In this document: positions 34,185 through 46,102 of the stretch, one piece after another
Layout of the letters: each line of letters begins with the position of its first letter
How positions within the stretch are numbered: position 1 is the first letter of the stretch
DNA from: Polyangia bacterium
Lineage (GTDB): Bacteria; Myxococcota_A; Polyangia; Polyangiales; Sandaracinaceae
Direction: 5' to 3'
NCBI GenBank assembly: GCA_030426845.1
Contig: JAUHXR010000014.1
Location: 1-58,541, forward strand
Length of the DNA: 58,541 nucleotides
Notes under the pieces: generated by a model
Seen by the model: only the letters and a program-made list of their open reading frames with translations
Told to the model about the DNA's origin: nothing
Database searches by the model: none
Position numbers and translations under genes: made by a program

Positions 34185-34190
34185 TAGGGT
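34185..34190 (+). promoter_or_regulatory. -10-like TAGGGT abutting the palindromic element
   Basis: TGC-TAGGGT begins within the outer edge of the palindromic element and ends 8 nt before ATG 34199, so the element may supply part of the promoter of the downstream SDR gene. Confidence 0.35.
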
Positions 34191-34198
34191 CGGGCGCG

Positions 34199-35013
34199 AT
34201 GGACGACCACAGGCGGGTGGCGGTGGTGACGGGGGCGACCCGCGGCATCGGCAAGGGGGTGGCGCTCGCGCTCGCGGACGCGGGCTGGACGATCTACCTC
34301 ACGGGGCGGACCGAGGCGGGCGCGCTCAGCCTCGAGGCGACCGCGGCCGAGGTGGAGGCGCGGGGCGGCGCGGCGGTCCGCTGCGTCTGCGATCACGCGG
34401 ACGACGCGGCGACCCGCGCGGTGTTCGATCGGGTGCGCGCCGAGGCGGGGCGGCTCGACCTCCTCGTCAACAACGTGTTCGCCATCCCGAAGGAGCCGAT
34501 CTGGGGCAAGCCGTTCTGGGAGCAGCCGATCGCGCAGTGGGACCTCATGCACACGGTCGGCCTGCGCTCGCACTTCGTGGCGAGCGTGTGCGCGGCCCCG
34601 CTCCTGCTCGAGGCGCCGCGCGGGCTGATCGTCAACGTCTCGTCCTTCGCGGGCGGTGGCTACCAGCTCAACGTCGCGTACGGCGTCGGCAAGGCGGGGG
34701 TCGATCGGATGACCCGCGACATGGCGCACGAGCTACGCCCGCGCGGCGTGGCCGCGATCAGCCTGTGGCCCGGCATCGTGCGGACGGAGTGGGTGCTGTC
34801 GCAGCCGGAGCTGCCGTTCCCCACCGAGGTCACCGAGTCGCCCGAGTACACCGGGCGCGCGGTGGTCGCGCTCGCCGACGACCCGGACGTGATGGAGCGC
34901 TCCGGGACGGTCTGCGTCGTCGCGGAGCTCGCCGAGGCCTACGGCTTCGACGACGTGGACGGGACGCGTCCGCCCTCGTTGCGCCGACGGTCTGCCCGCG
35001 CCAAGGACGGGGT

Positions 35014-35017
<4 letters not shown>
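34199..35017 (+). CDS. SDR-family oxidoreductase (DHRS1-like)
   Basis: A 272-residue cytosolic NAD(P)-dependent short-chain dehydrogenase. It has the nucleotide loop T-G-A-T-R-G-I-G-K-G, N-N-V-F after the third strand, the catalytic Ser in N-V-S-S-F, and Y-G-V-G-K (Y-x-x-x-K). The P-G-I-V-R-T-E turn follows. The pattern N-N-V-F...W...W-D with an extended middle resembles DHRS1-type enzymes. Substrate unknown. The C-terminus is basic and disordered. Its stop overlaps the next start (ATGA), so it is translated with the acyl-CoA-dehydrogenase-like protein, suggesting a shared catabolic pathway. Confidence 0.88.
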
Positions 35018-37426
<2,409 letters not shown>

Positions 37427-37481
37427 CCGTCGCGGGGCGCGCCGCCTCAAGCTCGGCTCGCCTCGACCGTAATCGGGGGGA

Positions 37482-38870
37482 GTGGGACGCCCTTCCTCCA
37501 TCGAGCGGCTCGCCGGCCTCCTGGCCGTCGCGGCGATCCTCGCGCCGGACACGGCCCGGGCGGACGACCCGTGGCTGCTCGGCCTCGAGGCGGACGCGGC
37601 GATCCCCATGCTGTCGCCGACCTGGGACCGCTTCCAGCCCGGGGCGGCGGCCTCGGCCTCGCTGTTCTTCGCCCCGACCGACGCGCTCGCGTTCGGGGTG
37701 AGGCTCCGGGCCGGCTTCCTGACCGACGGCCCGGCCCCCGACGACGCGACCCTCGCCGACCCGGGCGTGGGCGACCTCTACACGGGCGGGCTCGCGCTGC
37801 GCCTGCGGCCGCTCGCCGGCGCGATGCCGACCGCCTCGCGGGGGACGGGCTGGATCGTCGAGCTCGGGGGGGCGGCGGCGCTCACCGGAGGCATCGTGCG
37901 GCCCGCGGCCGAGGCCGCGATGGGCTGGGGCTTCGAGGTCGGCGACGTCGATCTGACCCCGACCGTCCGGTGGCTGACCGTCTTCGAGGTCGACAACCAG
38001 CTCGAGGACCGACCGGCCCACGTCCTCATGGCGGGGCTCGAGGTGACCTTCTTCGACGCCCGCGAGGCGCCGCCCGAGCTGCCGCCGGCGCCCCCCGGCG
38101 ATCGCGACGGCGACGGGATCCTCGACCCGGTCGACGCCTGCACCGAGGTCCCGGAGGACTTCGACGACTTCCAGGACGACGACGGCTGCCCCGAGCCCGA
38201 CAACGACTCGGACGGCATCCTCGACGAGCCCGATCAGTGCCCGAACGAGCCCGAGGACTTCGACGGCTGGCTCGACGACGACGGCTGCCCCGATCCGGAC
38301 AACGACCACGACGGCATCCGCGACGTCAACGACGCGTGTCCGAACGAGGCCGAGGTGATCAACGGCGTGGACGACCAGGACGGCTGCCCCGACGAGGGCC
38401 TGATCGAGATGGTCGACGACCGCATCGTCCTCGAGGACCGCGTGTTCTTCGACTTCTCGCGCGCCCGCATCCGGGTCGCCGCCGTGCCGGTGCTCGAGGC
38501 GCTGGTCGAGCTCTTCCGGCAGCACCCGGAGTGGAGCCTCATCCGCATCGAGGGCCACGCGGACGTCCGCGGCTCGCGCGAGGGCAACCAGCGGCTCAGC
38601 GAGATGCGCTCGCAGCGCGTGCGGGACGCGCTGGTCGCGATGGGGCTCGAGTCGGTGCGGGTCGACGCGGTCGGCTACGGCGACCGCCGCCCGGTGAACG
38701 AAGGCCACTCGGAGGCGGCGCACCAGGCGAACCGTCGGGTCGAGTTCGTGGTCGTGGAGCAGCGGGACCTGACCCCGGCGGAGCAGGTCGAGCGCGACGC
38801 CCGGGCCGAGCGCGAGCTCGCGGCGCGGCAGGCCCGCGCGGCGGAGCTCGCGGAGGAGTCGTCACGATGA
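37482..38870 (+). CDS. OmpA-family outer-membrane protein with TSP3 calcium repeats
   Basis: 462 residues with a signal peptide (cleavage near T-A-R-A-D), an N-terminal barrel-like region (about 28-195), then thrombospondin-type-3 repeats (D-x-D-x-D-G-I-x-D and D-D-D-G-C-P, about 205-300) that bind calcium, then an OmpA C-terminal domain (E-G-H-A-D-x-R-G-S, N-Q-R-L-S-x-x-R-S-Q-R-V, about 310-430) that binds peptidoglycan, and a charged helical tail. GTG 37482 has SD GGGGGGAG. The stop overlaps the next start by ATGA. It is a structural link between outer membrane and wall. Confidence 0.92.
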   Translation: MGRPSSIERLAGLLAVAAILAPDTARADDPWLLGLEADAAIPMLSPTWDRFQPGAAASASLFFAPTDALAFGVRLRAGFLTDGPAPDDATLADPGVGDLYTGGLALRLRPLAGAMPTASRGTGWIVELGGAAALTGGIVRPAAEAAMGWGFEVGDVDLTPTVRWLTVFEVDNQLEDRPAHVLMAGLEVTFFDAREAPPELPPAPPGDRDGDGILDPVDACTEVPEDFDDFQDDDGCPEPDNDSDGILDEPDQCPNEPEDFDGWLDDDGCPDPDNDHDGIRDVNDACPNEAEVINGVDDQDGCPDEGLIEMVDDRIVLEDRVFFDFSRARIRVAAVPVLEALVELFRQHPEWSLIRIEGHADVRGSREGNQRLSEMRSQRVRDALVAMGLESVRVDAVGYGDRRPVNEGHSEAAHQANRRVEFVVVEQRDLTPAEQVERDARAERELAARQARAAELAEESSR

Positions 38871-40165
38871 GCAGGGTCCCCTTCCGCCTCGCGCCCAGCC
38901 GGGTGACCAGCCGGGCGACCAGCCGTGTACCCAGCCTCGTGGTGGGCCTCATCGTCGGCGCGGTCGCGCTCGGATCGCTCGGGTGTCAGAGCCCCATCCT
39001 CGGCGCGAGCTGCCGCATCGGGCTGACGGAGTGCGGCGGGGTCTGCGTCGACCTGATGAGCGACCCCGCGAGCTGCGGTGCCTGCGGCGTGCAGTGCGCC
39101 GACGACCAGGCGTGCCGCGTGGGCGCCTGCGTGGACCCGTGGGCGGACGCGGGCCCCGACGCCGGCGCGCGCCTGGACGGCTCCATCGACGGCTCGCTCG
39201 ACGCGGGGCCGCCGCGCGACGCCGGGCCCGCCGACGCCGGGCCTCGGCGCGACGCCGGCCCGCCGGCCGATGGCGGCCCGCCGCCTGGCTGCGACCTCGG
39301 GGAGCTGCGCTGCGGGCTCGAGTGCGTGCGCCCCGGCTCCGATCCCTCGAACTGCGGCGGGTGCGGCCGCGCGTGCGGCGTGGGCGAGGTCTGCGCCGAG
39401 GGCGCCTGCAGCGCGCGCTGCGAGGCGCCGCTCGGGGTGTGCGACGCCCTCTGCGTCAACCTGACGAACCACCCGGACAACTGCGGGGTCTGCGGCGAGA
39501 GCTGCCCGTCCGGCGTCTGCACGAGCGGGGTCTGCAGCGGCCCGACCGCCGGGCATGTCGTGGTCATCGGGCACAGCTACGAAGAGAGCCGCCCCCTCAT
39601 GAATCGGGTCGCCGGCAACGCGGTCTTCCTCGCGCGGACCAACCCGACGCGGGTGGTCGTGTTCGAGGGGTACGCCACCGCGGCCGCGGTGGTGGGGACC
39701 GACGCCGCGATCGCGCAGGTCGCGGCCGAGACGGGGCGCTCGTGGACGCGCATGGCGGCGGAGGAGGACACGGTCCCGCTGGCCCTCGCGAGCGCCGACG
39801 TGCTGGTCGTCTACGCGCAGGCGCTCGCCGACGACGAGCAGATCGTGGAGCTGGGCGAGGCCTGGGCCACCGCCCTCGGCACGTTCCTGTCGACCGGGGG
39901 GGTGCTGGTCGTGCTGGACGGCGCGGGTCGGAACGGCGGCACGCACCGGCTCCTCGAGCCGACCGGGCTGATGACCTCGACGGGCACCCGCGAGGTCACC
40001 GGGACGCTGGTCGACGTGGTCAACCCGGCCGACGCGGTGGCGCTCGGGGTGCCGCTTCGCTACCGCGCCGAGCGATCGTCGGTGCGCCTCGGGACGGCCG
40101 ACGGCTCCCCCGTCGTCTGGGCGGGCAGCGGCCCGGTGGTGGTCCATCGGGTCGTCACGCCCTGA
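38867..40165 (+). CDS. Cys-rich lipoprotein with C-terminal Rossmann-like domain
   Basis: 432 residues with a long basic N-terminus, lipobox G-S-L-G-C, then repeated C-G-x-C-G-x-x-C modules (L-M-S-D-P-A-S-C-G-A-C-G and N-H-P-D-N-C-G-V-C-G), an interposed D-A-G-P-x-x-D-A-G linker, and a C-terminal globular domain starting G-H-V-V-V-I-G-H-S-Y with alternating beta/alpha segments (V-V-V-F-E-G-Y, A-D-V-L-V-V-Y, G-G-V-L-V-V-L-D-G-A) reminiscent of ThuA/GATase-like folds. Function unknown. Translationally coupled to the OmpA-like protein, so it probably localises with it in the outer membrane. Confidence 0.78.
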   Translation: MSRVPFRLAPSRVTSRATSRVPSLVVGLIVGAVALGSLGCQSPILGASCRIGLTECGGVCVDLMSDPASCGACGVQCADDQACRVGACVDPWADAGPDAGARLDGSIDGSLDAGPPRDAGPADAGPRRDAGPPADGGPPPGCDLGELRCGLECVRPGSDPSNCGGCGRACGVGEVCAEGACSARCEAPLGVCDALCVNLTNHPDNCGVCGESCPSGVCTSGVCSGPTAGHVVVIGHSYEESRPLMNRVAGNAVFLARTNPTRVVVFEGYATAAAVVGTDAAIAQVAAETGRSWTRMAAEEDTVPLALASADVLVVYAQALADDEQIVELGEAWATALGTFLSTGGVLVVLDGAGRNGGTHRLLEPTGLMTSTGTREVTGTLVDVVNPADAVALGVPLRYRAERSSVRLGTADGSPVVWAGSGPVVVHRVVTP

Positions 40166-40197
40166 CGCGCCACGCCCGCGCGCCCGACGGAACGAGA

Positions 40198-40228
40198 GAG
40201 ACCGGCGAGCCGAGGGCCCGCCGGTCTC
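40198..40228. terminator. Bidirectional terminator between convergent genes
   Basis: Perfect 10-bp arms GAGACCGGCG and CGCCGGTCTC around an 11-nt loop, centred between the stops at 40165 (+) and 40253 (-). Confidence 0.7.
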
Positions 40229-40252
40229 CGAGGTGTGGTCCTGCGCGCGGCC

Positions 40253-43200
40253 TTACGGCGCGGTGCAGTTCGCGAGCGAGACGTCGTCGATCCAGGCGGT
40301 GTCCGCGCCGTCGGAGAAGATGTCGTCCTTGATGTACGCCCACTGGAGGGTGTGCGCGCCGGCCGGGATCGGGAACCGGACGGTGGCGGTGTCCGCGCCG
40401 GTCCACCCCGCGAGCGGGTCGATGAGCACCCCGTCGAGGAGGAGGACGAGGAAGTCGAACCCGTCCTCCGAGTCGACGCGGTACGTGAACTCCACGCCGC
40501 CGCGGCCCGCGCAGGTGACGCCGAGATCGAGCGTGCTCTGCTGGAGGTCGGTGATGGTCCCGGCCTGGGCCGAGTTGAGGCCCGCGATGGGCATCGTGGT
40601 GCTGACCGCGAACGGCGCGTCGCCGCCCGTCGTCCAGATGCCACTGAAGGTGGTGCTCGCCTCGAAGTCGTCGATGAGCGTGAAGGGCTGGCAGGCCCCG
40701 CCGACGCAGGTCGCGATCTCGCAGTCCGTGTCGACGGCGCAGCTCGCCGTGGGGGCGCAGCGCGCGGGGCACGCCGCGGTCCCGGTGGCCGGGCCGCCGC
40801 AGTCGACGTCGGTCTCCATGCCGTTGAGGATCCCGTCGCCGCAGGTCGGGGCGATCTCGACGATGCTGACGTTGAGCGGCTGCGACAGCGGCGCGTCCCC
40901 GCTCGCGGTGTCGACCACGTAGAAGAAGTAGGTCGTCCCCATCGTCACCGGGAAGGTGCCGCTGAGCGCGTCGAGGTTGAACTCCGACACGCAGCTCTCC
41001 TCGGGGGTGAGGGTGCCGCACGCGCCCGAGCTGACGAGGACGGCCCAGCGCTGGCCGACCGGCTTCTCGATCGCGTACTGGAGCGTCCCGCTCCCCACCG
41101 CGGTGTACGACATCACAACGTCGGGCCCGACCGCCGAGGTGAAGGTCGGGATGCACGACAGCATGGTGGAGAAGTCGTTGGACCGCGCCTCCCACGGGAC
41201 CACGTTGTCGCCCACGGTCAGCGCGAACGCGTTGCTGCAGTCGTCGCCGACGAAGTCGCAGGTGCCGGTGCCGAGGCACACGCCCGCGGTGCAGTCGGTG
41301 CCGGCCGCGCACATGCGACCGGCGGGGCAGGCCCCGCACTCGGTGCCGCCGCAGTCGACGTCGCTCTCCTCGTCGTTGAGGACGCCGTCGGCGCAGGACA
41401 CGCAGACCATGGCCTCGCAGCCCGAGCCCGCGCAGTCGGTGTCGGCCGCGCAGGCCAGGCCGTCGGCGCAGGGCGCGCAGTCCGGGCCGCCGCAGTCGAC
41501 GTCGGTCTCCATGCCGTTCTGCATCGCGTCACGGCACTGGGGGCTCACGCAGGTGCCCGCGGTGCAGGTCATGTCGACGCAGTCGGCGTCGACCCGGCAC
41601 CCGCCGCCGAGCGCGCAGGCGCCGCAGACGGTCCCGCCGCAGTCGACGCCGGACTCGTCCTGGTTGAGCACGCCGTCGCCGCAGGTCGGGGGCGCGCCCA
41701 CGTAGAGCTCGCCGTCCGCGCCGTCGCCGCCGGACGGACCGAACGCGCCGCCCGCGCCGCCGTCGACCTCGAGGGTCGCGCCGGTCACGTCGGGCGCGCC
41801 CGCCGAGGAGATGAGCACGATCGTGCCGCCCGAGCCGCCGCCGCCCGAGCCCGCGTTCGGGTCGCAGGCGCCGTCGCCGCCGTTGCCGCCGCGGGCGCGG
41901 ATCCGACCGGTGACGGTGATGGTGCCGCCCGCGAGGAACGCCACCGCGCCGCCGCCGCCGCCGCCGCCCGCGCCGCCGTCGTCGCCCGCGTCGAGCCCGA
42001 GCGGGGCGTCGTCATCGGCCGAGCCGCCGCCGCCGCCCGAGCCGCCCTCGAGGCTGACGAGGGCCGCGTAGATCGCGCCGCCCGTCCCCGGCATGCTCGT
42101 CGCCTGGTCGCCGACGCCGGGCAGGCCCGTCGTCACGTGGCCCGCGCCGCCGCCGCCCGCCTCGTCGACGCGTCCCGGCTGGCCGGCGCCCGAGCCCACG
42201 CCCGGCGATCCGTCGATGGTCGCCGGGGCCATGTCGCCGATGCGCCCGCCGTCGCCGCCCGCGCCGCCGCCCGGCCCGCCCGCGCCGCCCGCGCCGCCGT
42301 CCGCGTTGCACGCGCCGTCCGCGCCGTCCTCGCCGTCCGCGTCGATGCGGCCCGCGATGTCGACGTTGCCGGCCGACTCCACGCGGAACGCGTTGGAGCC
42401 GGTGAACGAGAGCGTCGCGCCCGAGGCCAGCGTGAAGTCGGAGACGAAGAGGGTCGCGGTCGACGCGTCCCAGCCGCGCGAGACCGTGCCGTCGAGCTCG
42501 CCGGTGTCGGTGTTGAAGACCGCGTCGGCGGTGATCATCACCGAGGGCCCGTTGATGGTGCAGCTGTTGGAGCAGAGGTCGGTGTCGACGGTGTTGCCGT
42601 CGTCGCACTGCTCGCCCGCCGCGCGGTTGACCACGAGGTCGCCGCACATCGGCGCGGTGCAGTCGGTGTCGCAGGTCGCGGTCTCGCCGCCGTTGCCCAT
42701 CCCGTCGCCGTCGCAGGCCTCGCCCGCGGTCGCGTTGGCCACGCCGTCGCCGCAGCGGGCGGCCGTGCAGTCGGTGTCGCAGGTCGCGGTCTCGCCGCCG
42801 GCGCCCATGCCGTCGCCGTCGCACTCCTCGCCCGCGGTCGAGTTGGCCGTGCCGTCGCCGCACATCACCGAGGTGCAGTCGAGGTCGCAGTCGACCGTCT
42901 CGACCGGGGTGCCGCCGGTGCCGGGATCGCAGTCCTCGGCGCCCTGGACCATCATGTCGCCGCAGACGGTGTCCTCGCAGGTGCCGCTCGGGCAGAACTC
43001 GCTGACGCAGTCCGAGCCCATCATGCACATCTCGCCCGTGTCGCACGGGTTGCACATCGTCCCGCCGCAGTCGACGTCGGTCTCGGTGCCGTTCAGCGCG
43101 CCGTCGTCGCAGGTCGGGAGCGGGTCACAGGTGCCCATCGTGCAGAGCGCGGTCGTGCAGTCGCCGGTGTCGGTGCACATCTCGCCCGGGGTGCAGGTGG

Positions 43201-43411
43201 CGCCGCAGACGCCGCCGCAGTCCACGTCGGACTCGTCCTGGTTCATCAGGCCGTCCGAGCAGGTCTCGGCCGGGGGGCCCGCGTCGCCGGGGCCCGCGTC
43301 GGTCATCGGGGGGCCGCTGTCGCCGCCTCCGTCGCCGTCGTCACATCCAACCAGCACCACGCCCGCGGTCGCGAGCGCGCATACCAAGCGCATCCATCGG
43401 TTCGTCATCAT
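40253..43411 (-). CDS. Cys-rich/Gly-rich surface lipoprotein C (diverged inverted relative)
   Basis: 1052 residues. It shares with the tandem pair at 27938-33956 the lipoprotein signal (Cys23 then D-D-G-D-G-G), D-A-G linker, D-E-S-D-V-D-C-G-G modules, DUF4215 repeats and a Gly-rich block (about 370-560), but its C-terminal 350 residues differ: a PPC-like beta-sandwich (W-E-A-R-S-N-D-F...Y-F-F-Y-V-V-D) and a final jelly-roll-like domain (I-D-D-F-E-A-S-T-T-F...W-I-D-D-V-S-L). SD GAGGGG precedes the tandem ATGs at 43411/43408. It appears to be the same scaffold with an exchanged end module. Confidence 0.85.
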   Translation of the reverse strand: MMTNRWMRLVCALATAGVVLVGCDDGDGGGDSGPPMTDAGPGDAGPPAETCSDGLMNQDESDVDCGGVCGATCTPGEMCTDTGDCTTALCTMGTCDPLPTCDDGALNGTETDVDCGGTMCNPCDTGEMCMMGSDCVSEFCPSGTCEDTVCGDMMVQGAEDCDPGTGGTPVETVDCDLDCTSVMCGDGTANSTAGEECDGDGMGAGGETATCDTDCTAARCGDGVANATAGEACDGDGMGNGGETATCDTDCTAPMCGDLVVNRAAGEQCDDGNTVDTDLCSNSCTINGPSVMITADAVFNTDTGELDGTVSRGWDASTATLFVSDFTLASGATLSFTGSNAFRVESAGNVDIAGRIDADGEDGADGACNADGGAGGAGGPGGGAGGDGGRIGDMAPATIDGSPGVGSGAGQPGRVDEAGGGGAGHVTTGLPGVGDQATSMPGTGGAIYAALVSLEGGSGGGGGSADDDAPLGLDAGDDGGAGGGGGGGAVAFLAGGTITVTGRIRARGGNGGDGACDPNAGSGGGGSGGTIVLISSAGAPDVTGATLEVDGGAGGAFGPSGGDGADGELYVGAPPTCGDGVLNQDESGVDCGGTVCGACALGGGCRVDADCVDMTCTAGTCVSPQCRDAMQNGMETDVDCGGPDCAPCADGLACAADTDCAGSGCEAMVCVSCADGVLNDEESDVDCGGTECGACPAGRMCAAGTDCTAGVCLGTGTCDFVGDDCSNAFALTVGDNVVPWEARSNDFSTMLSCIPTFTSAVGPDVVMSYTAVGSGTLQYAIEKPVGQRWAVLVSSGACGTLTPEESCVSEFNLDALSGTFPVTMGTTYFFYVVDTASGDAPLSQPLNVSIVEIAPTCGDGILNGMETDVDCGGPATGTAACPARCAPTASCAVDTDCEIATCVGGACQPFTLIDDFEASTTFSGIWTTGGDAPFAVSTTMPIAGLNSAQAGTITDLQQSTLDLGVTCAGRGGVEFTYRVDSEDGFDFLVLLLDGVLIDPLAGWTGADTATVRFPIPAGAHTLQWAYIKDDIFSDGADTAWIDDVSLANCTAP

Positions 43412-43523
43412 GGGTTCCCCTCGGCAGGCGCCCCCACGCGCCCGCGAATCGACACCACATACCACACCGCGCGGCCCGGTGCTCCCGACCCCCGGCCGAT
43501 CCGGCGCCTGTCCGATCTGCGGA

Positions 43524-44210
43524 TCAGACGGGGACGATGGCGCCGCGGGCCGTCGTGTTCTGGGGCGAGGCGAGGTGGGCGATCGTCTTGGCGATGTCGG
43601 CCGGCGCGCTCCACCCGGCGCGGCTCGCGTTGGGCATCGCGGCGCGGTTGGCCGGGGTGTCGATCGTCGACGGAGCGACCGCGTTGACCCAGATCCCCTC
43701 GGGGGCCAGCTCGGTCGCGAGGCCCCGGGTGAGCGCGGAGACGACCGCCTTCGACGCGCCGTAGGCGACCGTCTCGGGCGCAGGCGACTCCGCGGTCTGC
43801 GAGGTGACGTTGACGAGCCGCCCGCCGCCGCCGCTGCGGCGGATCGCCTTGACCGCCTCGCGGCACGCGAGGAAGCAGGTGACCGCGTTCAGGTTCATCA
43901 GCCGCAGGAGGTCGTCGAGCGCGACGTCGGCGATCGGCGCCATCGAGAAGCCGCCCGCGATCTGGATGGACGCCCACAGCGCGGGCAGCTCGCCGTAGAA
44001 GCGGGCCGCGGTCTCCTCGACGGTGAGGTCGAGCCCGAGGCGGACCTTGGTCCGCGCGTGGTCGCGGAACGGGAAGCGGTCGAGCTCCTTGGGCGCGAAC
44101 ACCGGGACGTGGAGGATCGCGCCGCGCGCGAGCAGCTCCTCGCAGACCGCCACCCCGAGGTAGCCGCTGCCCCCGGTCACCACCACGTGCTTGCCGTCGA
44201 AGTCGTTCAT
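43524..44210 (-). CDS. SDR-family oxidoreductase (short)
   Basis: A 228-residue short-chain dehydrogenase. It has the nucleotide loop V-V-T-G-G-S-G-Y-L-G, V-T-S-Q-T-A-E-S with the catalytic Ser, and Y-G-A-S-K (Y-x-x-x-K), then N-A-V-A-P-S-T-I-D-T-P. The usual N-N-A-G motif is Q-I-A-G-G-F here. Slightly short at both ends for the family but with all core elements. Located 53 nt downstream of the pectate-lyase-like gene on the same strand, possibly co-transcribed; no shared pathway is evident. Confidence 0.85.
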   Translation of the reverse strand: MNDFDGKHVVVTGGSGYLGVAVCEELLARGAILHVPVFAPKELDRFPFRDHARTKVRLGLDLTVEETAARFYGELPALWASIQIAGGFSMAPIADVALDDLLRLMNLNAVTCFLACREAVKAIRRSGGGGRLVNVTSQTAESPAPETVAYGASKAVVSALTRGLATELAPEGIWVNAVAPSTIDTPANRAAMPNASRAGWSAPADIAKTIAHLASPQNTTARGAIVPV

Positions 44211-44263
44211 CGCGCCACCGTAACCCGAGCGCCGACCGCGTGGGTCGATCCCGGGCCCGGCCG

Positions 44264-45937
44264 TCACCCGTCGACGCGGTTCAGGTACTCCTCGACGTTG
44301 GTGTAGCCGTCGCCGTCCGCGTCGCCCGGGCCGTCGCTCGGATCGGCCGGGTCGAGGCCCTGATCGCGCTCGTAGGCGTCGGGCATGCCGTCCCGGTCGG
44401 TGTCGAAGCCCGCGGGGCGGCTCGCCGGCGCGATCCGGGCCCACGGGACGCTGGCGCGGGGATCGTAGAAGGCGCCCGCGTAGCTGTCGGCGCGGACCAT
44501 CGCGAGGTCGGCGGCGTCCTTGTCGTCGTGGGCGCGGCTCACCGCGCCGCCTGCGTCGAGGGTGGCGTTGGCGCCGACGTCGCCGAGGACGGCCTCGTAG
44601 GTCTCGGCGGCGGTGAGGAGCGGGAACGGCGCGCCGACGAAGGGGAACGCGCTCGTGACGAAGTAGGCGTCGGGGACGGGCGAGTGCTCGGGGAGGTGCG
44701 ACGCGGCGAAGACGAGGAACATGTCGCGGTCGTCCGCCTGCGGGCTCGGGCGTTGCACCGGCAGCACCAGGCTCCCCGCGGCGAAGATGCGCGGCTCGTC
44801 GTCCGCCCGGGTCTGCACCCGGTGGAGCTGACGCGTGATGTCGCCGGTCGCGCCGAACCAGCCCGTGCTCCGCAGCCCGCCCGCGCTCGTTCGGTAGTGG
44901 TTGTTGACGATGTTGTAGGTGCCGCCGCCCGTGATCCGGACGAGCCGCTCGCGCCAGTTGTAGACGACGTTGTTCACGATGTCGTAGTGGCCCTCGCCCT
45001 TGGGGTTGGGGAACCGGTGCGAGACGTTGGTCCAGAGGTTGAGCGCGAGCGTGAAGTCGCCCGCGACGTCGTCGACGCCGACGATCATGCCGGTCTTGGA
45101 GTCCTGGAAGAACGAGCGCTGGACGGTCACGTCGCCGCTCGCGCCGACCGACGACGCGACGCTCGCTGCCTCGTCGCCGCCGTGGCTGAAGGTGCAGTGG
45201 TCGACCACCACGCGGCTGCAGCCCTGCAGCCAGAACGCGTCCTGGTTGAACCGCGGGTCCTGCCGGAAGCGGAGGTAGCGCACGACGACGTTGTCCACGT
45301 CCTCGAAGAGCAGCTCGGAGGTGCGGATCGTGATCCCACCCTCGGGCGCGCTCTGGCCGGCGATCGTCAGGTCGTCGAAGGCGTCGCCGCGGATCACGGG
45401 CACGTAGGGGCGCTCGGCCGTCGCGTCGATCTCGCCCGCCACGTCGAAGACGACGATGCGCGGGCCAGGGGTGGTCAGCGCCTCGCGGAGCCCGCCGGGC
45501 GCGGCCCAGTCGAGGGTGGTCACGTGGATGACCTGCCCGCCCCGACCGCCCGTCGCGTAGGCCCCAGCGCCGATCGCGGACGGGAACGCCTTGAGCTCCG
45601 GGGGTGGCCCGGCGTCGCCGTCGCCAGCGTCGGTGGCTCCACCGTCCTGCACGCCGCCGTCGCGCGGGCCGCCGTCGGTCGTGGCCCCGTCGCCCGCGTC
45701 GCGCGCCCCCGCGTCGGTGCCGTCGCACACGCACACCGACTCGCCCGTCGCGCCGCAGACCAGCGCGCCTTCGCAGGGCGCGCCCGAGGGGAGGGTGCTC
45801 GCGCAGCTCGCGCCCGCCTCGCAGGGCGCGTCGCCGCAGCCCCCGAGGAGCACGGCCCAGAGCAGCGAGGCACAGAAGAGCGAGGCACAGCGGAGCGAGG
45901 CACAGAAGGCGCGCACGAGGTGGCGTCCTGAGGTCAT
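44264..45937 (-). CDS. Pectate-lyase-like beta-helix lipoprotein
   Basis: 557 residues with an unusual Cys-rich signal (three tandem C-A-S-L units), lipobox L-G-G-C, a short Cys-rich module, a D-A-G/D-G-G linker, then a right-handed parallel beta-helix of the pectate-lyase type ([38 protein letters not shown]) and a C-terminal calcium-type D-x-D-x-D-G motif pair ([16 protein letters not shown]). Polysaccharide lyase activity is plausible; the canonical lyase Arg was not verified. The ATG follows a -10-like TATCCC by 6 nt. Confidence 0.85.
   Translation of the reverse strand: MTSGRHLVRAFCASLRCASLFCASLLWAVLLGGCGDAPCEAGASCASTLPSGAPCEGALVCGATGESVCVCDGTDAGARDAGDGATTDGGPRDGGVQDGGATDAGDGDAGPPPELKAFPSAIGAGAYATGGRGGQVIHVTTLDWAAPGGLREALTTPGPRIVVFDVAGEIDATAERPYVPVIRGDAFDDLTIAGQSAPEGGITIRTSELLFEDVDNVVVRYLRFRQDPRFNQDAFWLQGCSRVVVDHCTFSHGGDEAASVASSVGASGDVTVQRSFFQDSKTGMIVGVDDVAGDFTLALNLWTNVSHRFPNPKGEGHYDIVNNVVYNWRERLVRITGGGTYNIVNNHYRTSAGGLRSTGWFGATGDITRQLHRVQTRADDEPRIFAAGSLVLPVQRPSPQADDRDMFLVFAASHLPEHSPVPDAYFVTSAFPFVGAPFPLLTAAETYEAVLGDVGANATLDAGGAVSRAHDDKDAADLAMVRADSYAGAFYDPRASVPWARIAPASRPAGFDTDRDGMPDAYERDQGLDPADPSDGPGDADGDGYTNVEEYLNRVDG
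45864..45908 (-). repeat. Three 15-bp tandem repeats inside the signal-peptide codons
   Basis: AGCGAGGCACAGAAG, AGCGAGGCACAGCGG, AGCGAGGCACAGAAG on the + strand. On the minus strand they encode consecutive (F/R)-C-A-S-L units that make up most of the hydrophobic core of the lipoprotein signal peptide. Confidence 0.9.
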
Positions 45938-46102
45938 CTCCTCGGGATACGTCCCCGTGCGCGCGCGTCCAAGCCGGGGAATCGAGCAGCGTACGATTCC
46001 CGCGCGGGACCGCGGAGGGGACCGGGGGAGGGTCCGCGCGCTCGCAGGTTTTTTGACGCCACGATCCGGGTCGGGCATCGGTCGGGGACTCGGAGGGAAA
46101 CG

